The notes beneath the pieces were generated by a model. That model did not search any database, was not told the DNA's origin, and saw nothing but the letters and a program-made list of their open reading frames with translations. From contig JAYGXS010000003.1 in the NCBI GenBank assembly GCA_036362985.1, positions 71,872,265 to 71,936,264 of the forward strand: a stretch of DNA of 64,000 nt, written 5' to 3'. The stretch is from Ligula intestinalis (lineage: Eukaryota; Platyhelminthes; Cestoda; Diphyllobothriidea; Diphyllobothriidae). Of the stretch, positions 23,287 to 35,003 are shown one piece after another; the first letter of the stretch is position 1; each line of letters opens with the position of its first letter. Made by a program: the position numbers and the translations under genes.

Positions 23287-23300
23287 GTAACTGGACCAGA

Positions 23301-24984
23301 TGAATTATGCAATTTTTCCAGGAACGCATATGATCATCAACTATTCAATTTCGAAAAGATATAAACCAAGAACTCCGCTAACTATAATTTATGCAAAACA
23401 ATTGAAGGAGTTGCACACGGGAACAAATTTCGCTCCGGGATGTTGTTGACTATCCTACAAACGTTGACCAGAGGATAATGGAAATGCCATTTTCGAAGCA
23501 ATTTATGAATGAATTTGGACTCCGGCTTAAGCACCAAATAGATCCATAAAAACGAAAAACTAAAGTCAACTCAAGCTAAGGACATACTTTGGCAAAGAAA
23601 GCCTACTGCTACAAAATAAGTAGAGGGGTATGCAACCAATAAACTGTAGTGGACACTAAAATTAACTGTCACCAGACTGACTGTGAGAAGCATTTTGCTG
23701 GTGCTCTGTTAACAGAAAATAAGGTAAAAGTAGCGTCAATCAGCAATTATAAAATATTAAAAAACTTAACGAAATTTCCTTAGGCAGAAGTAATAGTTTA
23801 AATTGCGGCTGTACCGAAAACAAGCCGACAAACTTAGTAGTTACAAGTTAAATTCAATTTATTCAAATCCATAATTACCAGAACGGCTTTATTATATATT
23901 CCTTATTTAAGAAGTATAAGGGGACGAGCTACATTAGAAGGAGGATTTAACTTAAATTGTAAGTAACCAAAACCTAAGATCTTAATTGCTTGCACACTTC
24001 AGTTCGATACAAAAAGTGAGCAACGCAGACATAACAAGATTATGAAAGCTATGGTGGACTGGACTTTACAGTCAGTAAACCAGCATTTGTTGCATAGACA
24101 AGTTTTGTCTTGCGAAAATAAAAATGCTCTGCAGTCCGTATGCAGAGAGGTTGACTGTGGTCTAACAAATTAGATTATAGGCAAAAATGCTACCAGAAGA
24201 ATACCTCTGGTAAGCAGTGAACAGGACCACTACTTAAAACACTCTGATGTCCATTTGCCGTCGGCTTATGCTGGTGTGATCATAGGCAGCTTTCGCAGTG
24301 CCGATGAACAATGCTACAGATTTTGTCCACAGATGACCAGCGGATTGGCTGTTCGCCAAATTGGATGGCAATTAAGTCTAGCAGGCATGATGCATTTCAG
24401 AAAATTGCAGTTGGCGCAGTATGTTCTTTTGAGGAGTTCACCCCACCTATGACTTCTTGGACCGAAGCTCTGTCTTAAAATAGAAACTCTTTACAGAAGA
24501 TAATGCTCTCACAGGAGGCAGGTCTGTGAGTAATTTACTCTCTGGCAAGTAATAAGAAACCAACTACTATTGCTATTATTTTTGCAGATGGAGGTCAAAT
24601 TTATTCATCTTTTTCCTAATAACGATCAAAAGGAACATTGAAAATACCCTTTCGAGGTGTCTGTAATAATGATAAGAGTTTACGAGAAATAAATTCCACT
24701 TCTTCGCTTTTTGCTTGCTGTTAATTATCAGCACTGTTTTATCGTAAGTAATTTGCCACAAATCGACCATCATACTATTAAAACTATTAACCAATGGCTT
24801 GCAGAACAGCCCTTTGTCTGAGATTTTCTACACCTTTTCAAAGTCCATTGCAGAAAAAGGTGCTTTGACATCTTGATATATAAAGGGGACTTTATGTGGC
24901 GTATATTCCTGAGATATTTTTGACGCTCTATGCTGCAGTACAAATTAACAAATCTCAAAAATGTTTACCATTGCATTTTACAGC
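23301..24984. other. unassigned AT-rich stretch
   Basis: No gene, RNA or known repeat was recognised. Frames at 24255-24452 (plus) and 24576-24794 (minus) are short and carry no motif. Confidence 0.4.
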
Positions 24985-25679
24985 AAAAACCCATTTTTTA
25001 ATTTTCGAAAATTCCCATGGAAAATTTCAGAAGATAAATTGGCAAACATACGTTTGTTTTCGATCAATTCTAATCAGGCCTTTACATTTATATGGTAATG
25101 AAATAAATAAGCAATGGTGATTGGTGGTGGACAGATTTCGCGTTATTGTTGTCAGGGTCGGTGGGGGGGGGGGGGGGGGGGGGGGGATGGTTGGGGAAGT
25201 TGCGGACAGAATGTAAATCTGTAGCCGGCTCGGCGTCCGAGGCGCACAAGCCGGCGTCTATCCAAAAGAGCAAGAGAACACATCCCAGCATGGTTAGGGA
25301 AGGGCCAAATTAAGGGCATAAATAGTTTCCTTCTAGCGCACTTGGTAGACTCTGACCATCGCGTGCATGCCATCTAGTGCTGTGCGCTGAAAAGAATTTC
25401 GTCGCGGCGCCACAGTTACCATAGCTAACACGCCTACGCACGGTGGACCACTGGCCTCGGAAACGGACCCCGCAGAGACGAACAAGGCCCAAATCCAACC
25501 ATGCGCACCTTATCACCTGCCTCGGACGCCGGTCCGGCTACAGATTGAAATTCTGTCCGCAAATTTTTCAACCCCCCCCACCGACCCTGACAACAATGAC
25601 GCGAAATCTGTCCACCAACCACCATTGTTTATTTATTTCATTACCATATAAATGTAAAGGCATGATAAAAACCCATTTT
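24985..25679. mobile_element. fold-back element with long inverted arms and a G24 tract
   Basis: Inverted arms of roughly 145-165 bp (25078-25243 and 25519-25661) share the end GCCTTTACATTTATATGG, a block CAGATTTCGCGT, and an inner block GTAGCCGG followed by GGCGTCCGAGGC. The left arm holds 24 consecutive Gs (25163-25186); the right arm has only about 8 Cs at the matching place, so the tract has changed length in one arm. The direct repeat AAAAACCCATTTT occurs at 24985-24997 and 25667-25679 and may be a target-site duplication. The loop (25244-25518) is GC-richer and encodes nothing I recognise. Confidence 0.7.
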
Positions 25680-26876
25680 ATAGTCCAAAACCTTTAAAAC
25701 TTAACTGGCTGTCGGGCTCCTAAAACAATTGAATCTTTCAAACGATTCTTCTAAACGCAAAAGTTTATTTTCTGCTTCTAGAAAGGGCACATTTCCCACC
25801 TTCCGCAAATATTTTGACGGAATAACGTGCACGAAAAACGCCTTTGAGCAGTGTCAATCGACACGGAAAGAATTTTTCTTTTTACTTGAAAATATATCTT
25901 TCCTTCTGCGGTAAAACAGTTCCGAAAGCATTGTGCTGCACGCAAAATAAGTAAATAAGTAAAAAAACCACTCAATTCACGCATTACCACCTTTTTAGAT
26001 GCCGATTACAACGTTCCATGAGTTGTCACCCACTGGAATTATTCCTCAGCTCTCTGCAGCCGTTTCCGTTTTACCCATTTACTTTCCGTCAGCACATGAC
26101 TGCCAAAGCATGGCATTCCTGCGTAGGTAGGAATATTTCCTGTGAACTCTGACAAACAAAGCGGCCTCCCTTCTTCAAGGAAATACAGTTGGTTAATCAG
26201 ATTACTCCTAGGATTAAAGAAATTGTATTTTTTTCCGCCAAAAAACGCACATTTTACAGGCTGCTGGATGATCCAAATCCAGCTTGTTGTTTCGAGCCAA
26301 AGAAAATGCCTGAGCAATAACAGCTTGCTTTCTGATACACCAGAACGTCACAAGACGTTGAACTTTGCAGCTGATTTCTCTAGTTTTTTTCTGACGTCTA
26401 ATGGATTCCGTATTTTAACTGTAGCAGTCCTGTGCCATCCAAGGTAGAATTATCTTTAAGATGGTTAGAGTAATCTCACAGCTGACTGTCAGGTAATAAC
26501 AGCTTTATACGCGTTGCGCACGTTGGTCATCATTGTGGAATTTGTGGGCTAGATGGCATTCGCAAAAACTGATAGAATGCTTTGAGCACAAGAGATAAGT
26601 TGCCTTAAAGTTAGTAGAGCATGCGCAAACATTTGACCTAGAAGTTAGGATTTTTTCGATAAAAAAGGGAGTTCAAGGGCGTTTGCGTGTATTTGCCTTA
26701 ATAAACTTGACTTGAGTTGAACCAAAATAAATTCCAATTGGATCAGAGTTTCGTGAACCACTAATTATCTTCGCCTTTTAGCTTTGGAAGGATTTTTGTC
26801 AGATACATTCTCAAGATTACTAACAACGTCACGTCGTTTAAATCATTATTCAACGTAATGCATTGCGGCAACAAGA
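25680..26876. other. unassigned AT-rich stretch
   Basis: No gene was recognised. The 101-codon frame at 26142-26447 (plus) overlaps a 92-codon frame on the other strand, and neither shows a motif. Confidence 0.4.
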
Positions 26877-27405
26877 CTTTAAGTAATGCACATCATATAT
26901 CCCAAGTCCGAACAGTTTACCCTATGCAAACAGTGGCTATAAGGGTTTTATAGGTAAGAAATGAGGATATTCAGTGGAATAGACTTTAATAACTGCATTT
27001 TGCATTTTGTTTTAATGTATTTAGAAATGTTGTTGACTCATATCTGTAGATTTACCTAATCGATATTATAGTTTAATGCAGTGCGGAAAAACCCGATTAT
27101 CAAAATGAAGGTTTCTGGAAATTCATGAAAAAGTAGAAATGGTAGGTAGAAGATCATCTACATCAACTTACCTGAGATGCAACTTACCGTTTTTGAGTAA
27201 GATTAGTATAGGTTGTGGCGCGAAGCGCCGCGCACACCCATAATTTACGTGTGAAACAGCTTACTCCCAGCGGCCGCAGGACACAAATTTATTTCACGGT
27301 CCATCCTAGTTCACCACCTCCCAAAACCCTTATAACCACCATTTTTGTGGGGCAAAATGCTGGAACTAGGTGGATATGAGGTGTACTACCTAAACTACTT
27401 TTGCC
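26877..27405. mobile_element. inverted-repeat DNA transposon, copy 2 of 4
   Basis: The left end GGCAACAAG and right end CTACTTTTGCC match the family ends, although the left terminal repeat is the most diverged of the four copies. Flanking octamers TGCATTGC (left) and CGTATTGC (right) agree at 6 of 8 positions, consistent with an aged 8-bp target duplication. The central motif GGCGCGAAGCGCC (27217-27229) is an almost perfect hairpin in this copy. No coding capacity. Confidence 0.75.
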
Positions 27406-30400
27406 CGTATTGCAAACTACCTTAAAAGTTGTTAATAAAGTGACACTTAATCCATTATACTATTGTTTATGTTTGTATGAATACAACTTTTTAATGTACA
27501 TATACCGGCTGGCATCCTCTATCGTCTACACATAATTCGCTGTTTTTGGCAATTTTGAACATATTTTCTACTTTCGGTCCACATATAGGGGTTTCAGCAT
27601 CTAGTAATTATACCGAAAAAAGAGTAAGGAAAGCACGAATTCAAAGTTTTAGATTTTTGCAGATGTTTGATGTTAGTATCCTTATTACTGTCAGTAAAAG
27701 AGTTAAAATGAAAAGTTTAAACACACGGCGAAATTTCCCTTTCCTTTTCCGTGGAACTGCAGATATTGGAAATTATGTGCCTTTAGCCTCCAGACTCTGA
27801 TGCCAGATAAGATAGCATGGTGGACAGTTAGACAGCACACCAGCAAGCAACTAGGCGATTGCAAGCCTTCCTTTCCCACCAAAAACGACGTAGAGACTGC
27901 GAAACCTAATATTATATAGGCATGAGATAGGTGGCTAGTGTGCTTAATCATTTCACCCTACGTTTATTCCTTTGCGATAGGCTAAAGCTTATACCGCCAC
28001 AGAACTGACAGGCGACTATGGGTGGCGAGGCTGCATAGGAGTCATTGTAGCCATTTTTGCTTACTACACCTTAAGCCTGGAAAAATGTTAACGAAATTTT
28101 CATGAAAATAGCTTGAGCGACGAAAAAGTGACAATGACATTAACTCGAAAGGCAACATTGATGGGCCTCCCCCGGCCTGACATGACACAAGAATAGGAAC
28201 CATCCGTAATTGAGGTGGACTTGCGCTAAATTCAAGGGAAATTAGTGGTTTGGAGTAAGGAGAAATCATGGTTGAGGTTTGATTTAGGGTTAGTAACGCG
28301 AGGTGATTTTCCCTTCATGAAATTAAGGGCAAAGCGTCCTCTATCATCAAAGAGCGATTGGCTTTATTTTGAAAATATTATTCAAGGATTTTTTTAGCAA
28401 ATGAATAAAATAAAGCAAATAAGCCTCACAACGTTGGGTAAGTACAAGCAATTGGTAATGGCTAAATACTGCAGTGTTCTTGAGATATATCCTTGAATAT
28501 CTCGCAGAGTGCTGACCAAATTGGACTTTTTAAAATCACCGCTAGTATCGTGCGCTGATGACCTCAGTGTGTAGTTCAGATAAAAAATAAGGGTAAAAAT
28601 TGGTTTCTAATGGGCGTACTGGGCCAAGAAAATTGAACATGCGAATGATGGAAAGAAAACCTGGTAGCTCAATTTCAAACGCCCACGTTCCAATTCTCAT
28701 GTCCTCTTGAGGAGCATCTACATGATTCCGACTGATAATTAAAAAATGCAATGCAAGTACAGTTTCGATTTCCAAGAAGCGGCATAAAATTGATAAGCAG
28801 ACCAGCAAAAGGATAAATGGGGTATTCAGTTTGGTAAGATATGATTATCAGCAGCTGAATGCCATTCACAATATGTTTGAGCTGTATAGGAAAACACTTA
28901 GTGTTTTTCAAAGTAAAATGGCGAAAACTGAATTATAACCAGTCCAGTCTATTCATTTAGCCTACTATACACTTGAACTAAACTAATCGACTGACAGGAC
29001 AATGGAATTCTCAACTGACTGATATGAATCAGTTCTTTGCAAAGGCACAGGTATCCAATAACAACATTAAAATAAAATTAGCTAAGTCTGCGGATAAATA
29101 AACTTAACTGTAAAGAATTCCTCTGACAATTTACTTTAGTGGAGCAAGCCCAGTTGACGGAAAATGTTTTCCGATGCGATAGTATAGGTTTGAGTTTCCT
29201 GGGTCTATTCCCCTTTAGGAAAAATATTTAAGTGGCCAGTTGCTAACCAAACAAGATTGAATTTGATAGGTCAGACCAACCATAAGTTCAAGATAAGCAA
29301 TTAACTTCGTGGAAACAGACCAAATGTGCCGTTATAACAACCACTGAACGCCTGGGACTGACGACAGAATTCTTTTTGTCCACATTCAGTTCCCCTTATC
29401 TACTTCACTGAAGACAGCTTGCGACGGAAGACCTCCTACTTGTAACAAGGAAAAGGCAAACATAAGATTGATTAGTTCCTTCGAAATTAAATGGACGCTG
29501 ACAAAATAAATCACCTCAAAACGCATCCAGACGTAGTAACTACTCTTTTTCACACACAAAACTCTGGTTTGTGTCACGCATGCAAAGGTCAAGTTTGGAA
29601 TTTAGGATTTCGTTTAACACACTGGCTTATCGTAAATGCAGACACAGTTGTGAAAACCAATGGGTTATCAAACAACCGGCTGAGTAAAATAATAAAAAAC
29701 CACAATTTGAAGTGACGCTTTTTACACCAGCTGTCAGTTTTATCTACGTAACTGCAATTGAGACTGTTAGTTAACTTTTACTTGGTGGTATGAATATTAT
29801 GAAGCCGTAAAAGTGAGAACCTTGCTAAGCATCAAACCAAAGCCAGAGTTTGCATAAGCAGAATAAAGTTAAGTATTATTAGTATCAGCTGCAGGGAAGT
29901 CGTTTTGTCATACGAAGCACATGAAGCCAACACTATCCATCAGAAGAAACTTGACTGCTTTCATTTCTGCAATCTATTCAACGAGTGGAGTATTGAAAAT
30001 TATTGGCTGCGGTGACAGTAGGACTCCAATCCCATATGTTCCCAATTAAGAGGAATCTTTGCTGAAGTGAACTCCTTTTTTTAGCCAGAGAAAAAGCATA
30101 ATTTCTAACCAATGCACTTTATGCCATTCGAGAAAAATGAAAATAAAGGTTTGTGCGGGAAAAGAAGGGAAGGAGGGTGAGTCACCTATCTATGCATTGT
30201 ACTTGCACTTCTCCCTTGCCGAAACTGATAAAGCATTAACTGATCTACTTTAATGTGCTCTCAAATCCATGATAAATGATAATGTGAGGTTAAGTGTAGT
30301 TACCATAACGTTGCGTCCGTAGACGTCCATAGGAGACGGAGTCTTCTTCTAAGAAATTATCGCTCCAGATTAGCACAAGGAAGGACCCTGTTTAAAGATA

Positions 30401-30609
30401 GGCTTTAATGTTCGTTTGCTTTTTGTTTCGCTTCCTGGCACTTGATGCAAACTGTAAAGCTATTTTATAATTTTACTGAAACTCATGTCTCCATGAAAAA
30501 TTCATTTTAAAAAGTAGCAAAGTGAGATGTCAAAATAATTCTTGAGTTAATAACCTCCCATGAGCATAAAACTGCTTGACGCATGTTTTAATCAGCGTGC
30601 ATTTTGAAT
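27406..30609. other. unassigned AT-rich stretch
   Basis: No gene was recognised. The longest frames (about 90 codons, for example 28542-28808 minus) have no recognisable motif. Nothing resembling a transposon protein or a structured RNA was seen. Confidence 0.4.
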
Positions 30610-30617
30610 TATGTTTC

Positions 30618-31179
30618 GCCAACAGAAGCTTATGTAAGTGCACTCATTAATCCCTACTCCCTGCATTTTTTCCTATGAAAACGGTGGTTATAGGGTTTTA
30701 TGGGTAGGAAATTAGGACATTTTAATAAATGCTAACTGTATTTTTATTTAACTGCATTTAGGAGCCTTGCTGATTCATATTTATAGATTTTCTTGATTTG
30801 TATTATCGTTTAACTTATTGCGGAAAACCCCAATTTTCAAATTGCAGATTTCTTGAATTTCTCGAAAAATTGAAATGGTGGTAAGGAGGTCATCTACTTC
30901 AACTTACCTGAGGTCCAACTTACCCTTCTGGAGTTAGATTAGTATAGTCCGCTGCGCGAAGCGCTGCGCACACCTTCAATTTACATGCGAAACAAATTAC
31001 TCTCAGTGGCCTTGGGAAGAAACTTCAACTTCATTTTTTTCACTTAACATTTAATTCTAAAAATTTTTTTTGCTGAATATCCAATTCCTCTACCCCCAAA
31101 ACTCTATAACCACCGTTTTTGCAGGACAAAATGCTGAGACTAGAGGTATATGAGTGGCCCTACATAAGCTACTGTTGCC
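30618..31179. mobile_element. inverted-repeat DNA transposon, copy 3 of 4, with exact 8-bp duplication
   Basis: This is the best-bounded copy. The octamer TATGTTTC lies at 30610-30617 and again at 31180-31187, directly outside the ends. The right end reads GCTACTGTTGCC; the left end is its complement with a few changes (GCCAACAGAAGC). Length is 562 bp. The middle carries GCGCGAAGCGC and the family's AGATTAGTATAG block. An 8-bp duplication fits hAT, P or Merlin-type transposition; the ends do not settle which. No transposase is encoded. Confidence 0.85.
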
Positions 31180-31449
31180 TATGTTTCTTGCAAAGTTGCT
31201 TAAATTCCCATCAGAGAATGCACTAGAGCAGTTGGCGTGCATATGTAAGCCTTCGATAAATGCTCATCGATGCATTACATATGTATGGATAAGGGTTACA
31301 AGTTAAACGAGCGGTCAGTTATATTCGTCTCACCGTAGATGTGAGTCGGGAGAATACGGGAGGGGGGTGGTAAGGAACGGGGTCAATAAGAGGCAGTTGC
31401 TTACGCGGCAATGAGGGTTTGTTGAAAGCGGACCAACGGTAATGGGAGG

Positions 31450-32112
31450 AGAGAAAGAGAAGAAGGCAACTCGATCACTGGGACAATACTTTTGTTCGCC
31501 TGACGTTTCGACATCCATCGTGGATTCATCCTCAGAGACATTGGCATAAAACGGTAATAGAGAGAGAAAGCGCAGAAGTGGGCATGCAGCTAAGTTACCG
31601 TTGGTCATGCTAAGGGTGGAGCTTGCATAAGGTTTATTGTACACACAAGACCAGTTTTCTAGCTGGATAATGGTTGCTTCTGCTGGTTCCAGCAGCTGCT
31701 GACCCAGGGACTTGAAGTAGGTTGGTGGGACCTTCGTTAGGCTCCACAAGATGTCCGGAATCAACAACGCAGGCGAGCATGGCGTTGTGTATGCTCCTCA
31801 ACTCACCTTATTCAGCCATGCTGGCAGGTGTTCCCTTATTCGTTTGCATAGACGTCGACCGTTTTGACCAGTATAACCTGCTCAACAGGAGAAAGTAAAG
31901 GAGGAGATAAAGGTGGAGGTGGTCTGAGCAGATAAGATATCCTTATCTTCCCCATGCAAGACAGGATTGGTTGAGAATAATACCCATATTCTCGCTGCTG
32001 AGACGGTTCGTGATGCGGCCTGCTCAAGGCGTCCAATTAAGTGTTGGCCTAAAAGGGCGAAACTGGATTCGTAAATAGAGCGGAAGCTACTAGTTTTAGA
32101 TGTGGGCACATG
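31450..32112 (-). pseudogene. Penelope-like element C-terminus and 3' end, subfamily A, minus strand
   Basis: From 32109 on the minus strand a frame reads SFALLGQHLIGRLEQA and RIWVLFSTNPVLHGEDKD, the linker that follows reverse transcriptase in Penelope-like proteins. After a stop at 31882 it continues AGYTGQNGRRLCKRIREHLP, the GIY-YIG endonuclease with the second motif as GYTG instead of GYIG and with Arg of the RxxxH stretch kept. A frameshift then leads to PPTYFKSLGQQLLE and the tail. The 3' end near 31450-31540 carries CTGAGGA...GTCGAAACGTC and the AGAAGAAG-type terminus. The reverse transcriptase core is missing, so it is 5'-truncated and dead. Confidence 0.8.
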
Positions 32113-34239
32113 GTGAGGGGGTAGAGGAGGGGGGAAGTTTTTGTCACAGCATGGCAGTTACTGTTAGTTCATGTGCATGAAAGCCTGTGAGACGTGGTTA
32201 AATGGGGGCAGGCAGAGGAAAAGGTCAGAGTTAGTCCTCAGGGGCAGTGTGGAGGCGTGAGGGGGACCGAGTTTATCATTCGCTACCACGAAAATGCGAG
32301 GTTTATCACGTCATCTAGCTCATTCAAAACTTTTGGTTTTGTTCGCTGCATTGCGGCGGCCTCCGCAAATCGTAAGAGGCGCCCGGTCGTCGCCTGAATG
32401 ACCGTCACGAAATTGTAGGACGTCAAGAAAATCCGCTAGTCTCTTGATCTTCGCCTTGCTTGAAAGAGATGAATAAAAGCAAACAAGTTTGTCCAGATGA
32501 ATAAGTTTAGCAATATTTTCTACATTTGCTGTCATGATGCTTCGACCTTTGCGAACGACGATGTTTACGCTGGGCTCCACAACAAAGTGGGCACCGGGAT
32601 AGTCAGTTGTCTGTGAATGATTGTATATTGATGGAATAATTGCGCGGCATCTATCGCACTCTTGCCCCTTCCGCATCAACCTGCAGGCAATAAGGAATAT
32701 CGGGGTGGCGAAGACTAAACAGCCCGTCACACACGCCTGGTCCACGCACGACTGATCAGGATTCTATACAAACAGGAAGAGGACAGCACGGTCCCAAACC
32801 AAGTAGGAATACCATAGGGGTCGGATAAAGAAGGAGCGATTGCAGCCTCACTGTCCATCCAAAGGAGATCGACTTCTCCACCAGTTGACAACCTCCAAAA
32901 CTACGACGTTGTTGGTTGAACATTGCGTTGGGCTATTTACAAATCGGGCATATGTCCTAAATGTTGCCGTTGAGGCAGAGTCCTAAAAGCCTGCAGCAGC
33001 TCTCTTCTCCCTAGCAGAGTGAGGTCGTCATAGCAACCGCGATTAACATGTAAATCTTTTTGAGACACACCTAGAAAAATTTTATTCTGGCCCTTCAGTT
33101 CCTCAATCTTGGCCTACTTGGCAACTGACAGAAACAACGCTCTGAAGAGGACAAAACACAAGTCCATGTTTCGTCTTCTCACTGACAAACAGATACTTAT
33201 ATATAGAAGCTAATACACTGTAGTAAACTTTAAGGAATGAGCAAAGAAAGTTATTTATGTTTCCAATAAAAATCTGGCAAAAAGGCTGTGGCTGGCTTTC
33301 TGTCTAATGTCCTCGCAAAAGGGAGCACCACTTGCTACCACGTAAGATAGTAGATTGCGCTAACGGTTGTATAGAAGATTCTGGTTGGAAGAAACTACGG
33401 TTCAGGGGCTTAAGTGATTTAATATTAAAATAACATTTTCATATTTTTTTTGCAGCCACGTTAACCGACAACTACAAGAAATATCTGCAATGTTAAGTGC
33501 TCCGCAATAAACACTGATATCTGCTTTCCAGTCGTCCTCAAATAATTCAAAAAGGTAGCAGAAATGCAGACAAAACTAGATGAGTTGGTCGAAGAAGCAT
33601 GTTACGTCTGTTAAATTCAAGGTATACTAATGCACCGTTCCTTGCAAAGACATTCAAAGGAAAGAAAAATGATTCATTCTGATACAAGAGTAAATCCAAA
33701 ATTTATAGGATAGAACACTGAACAAGTCTACATGCAAAATAACAAGAGAAAGACCATTGGGTAATGAACTTGATTCTCCATATTTTAGCGGATCAAATCA
33801 TAGTCAACAGCATCAGTTTGGAACGATAAAAACAAAAACAGAATTTATAGGAAACACACAAGAGGGCGACTCGCTGGAATGAAAATGGAGTTATTAGCTC
33901 AACCTTTCATATTTACGTCCGAAGCTATCATCAGGGACGAACACAATATAAATGAACGCACAGATTGTTTTACATTTGGAAACATGCCCATTGAAAATTT
34001 CAGGAGATAAATTGACGAGCAAACGTTTGTGTTCTCTTGTTTTACGATGAACGAAAGTCGCTAGTCCAACAGCCCACAGCTCCTCACCTTTCTCAGCTAC
34101 CAGCCTCCCTATCACTGATCAGATTTCTTGACCCCAATCACCCTTTCACATCCCCTGAAAAACGCACTACTTTTTTCTACCAAACTGCATATTTTATTTA
34201 GTTAATTACGATATAAATATACATGCGTGACGAGAATTT
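32113..34239. other. unassigned stretch with one longer minus-strand frame
   Basis: A 141-codon frame (32320-32745, minus) contains CDRC and several charged stretches but no domain I recognise; it could be upstream Penelope-like coding sequence in decay or chance. A block at about 33960-34035 resembles 24999-25060 (shared words AAAATTTCAG and GATAAATTG), so both are parts of an unnamed dispersed repeat. Nothing else was recognised. Confidence 0.35.
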
Positions 34240-34560
34240 ATTAAGTTGGTTTGGCAGATTTGCTTTATTTGAGTTGACCCAAGTGTGAAAAACTCTAGGC
34301 GTTTGGTGGGGTTTGAACAAGCGCATCAGATAAAGCCTTTGCCGGAGGCTAATGCTCTACCACTGAGCTACAAACGCCCGCTTCACGCCATGAGTTGAAT
34401 CACACTTGGATCGATATTACCCGCTCATTTTTTCCCTCATATGAAATCCACCAATACGGGAGCAAGTTGACTGCTCAAGCAGGATTTCCTAAGCAATCAT
34501 CTAGAATCCACCAGAATGACTACTAGGCTGACTTTATTATTAAGTTGGTTTGGCAGATTT
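34240..34560. mobile_element. tRNA-like element with 22-nt terminal direct repeats
   Basis: A unit of about 299 bp is bracketed by an identical 22-nt sequence at 34240-34261 and 34539-34560 (begins ATTAAGTTGG). The order is terminal repeat, a link containing GAGTTGACCCAAGTG, a tRNA-like sequence on the minus strand (34298-34378), and a middle segment. The terminal repeat also occurs inverted in the 5.2 kb copy, so it belongs to the element and is not a target duplication. The one-unit-plus-overlap structure resembles what remains of a tandem array or of a circular intermediate. Confidence 0.7.
34298..34378 (-). tRNA. tRNA-like sequence with a perfect acceptor stem
   Basis: GGCGTTT pairs perfectly with AAACGCC, the D arm is standard (GCTC/GAGC with loop AGTGGTA), and the B box GTTCAAACCCC is kept. 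The T stem is weakened by changes relative to the 4.9 kb copy. The enlarged anticodon region is the same as there, including CCGGCAA in the loop. No CCA or downstream T run is visible, so it is probably not an active gene. Confidence 0.5.
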
Positions 34561-34694
34561 TTGGCTCCTACTGCTCAACACTGGACTCGCCTTGCCACCT
34601 GTGATGACTGATCTATTAAGCGTGAATTGGCAGTTAAGTCAGTCAATCAGTCAATCGATTTTGCGTACCACTGATTACTGATATGCGCCGGATT
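34561..34694. other. short unassigned stretch
   Basis: It holds a small run of CAGTCAAT-like repeats near 34637-34659 and nothing else recognisable. Confidence 0.4.
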
Positions 34695-34999
34695 TGTGGT
34701 CAGCGCTGACAGAAACACACTTTACACTAAGCCCATTCAACAGACAAGGCGATACTCACTCGACCTTTCGCCCTAGTGCGCGGTGGACGCGAGGCTGCGG
34801 CGCTCTCTCTCTCGCTCCTCACGCTCGAACTCCACCCCAGGCCGAGTCAATCCTTCTATTAATTCTTCTCCTACGCATTCTGTACAGAATAAAATCGCAT
34901 TCAACCTTGGTTTCCACGACTTCTATCTTCTTTTAAGGAACCGGGCCTGGAAGATCGCAGAAGTTAGGGTTTTACCGGCTTAGCCTTAACTCCTTTGCA
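34695..34999 (+). repeat. LTR of a gypsy-type (CsRn1-like) retrotransposon
   Basis: A stretch that begins TGTGG and ends at CA (34998-34999) lies four bases before a tRNA-Trp-complementary primer-binding site, the arrangement of a 5' LTR. It contains AGAATAAAATC, a possible polyadenylation or TATA-like signal. The second LTR and the gag-pol region are not in the window; after about 100 bp the leader runs into unassigned DNA, so this is a 5' fragment. The left boundary is my estimate. Priming by tRNA-Trp is known for CsRn1-type elements in flatworms. Confidence 0.55.
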
Positions 35000-35003
35000 A
35001 TAA

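Noticed and set aside
33960..34035. Similarity to 24999-25060 as a defined element
   Set aside because: The shared part is short and its ends cannot be set by eye; noted only as an unnamed dispersed repeat.
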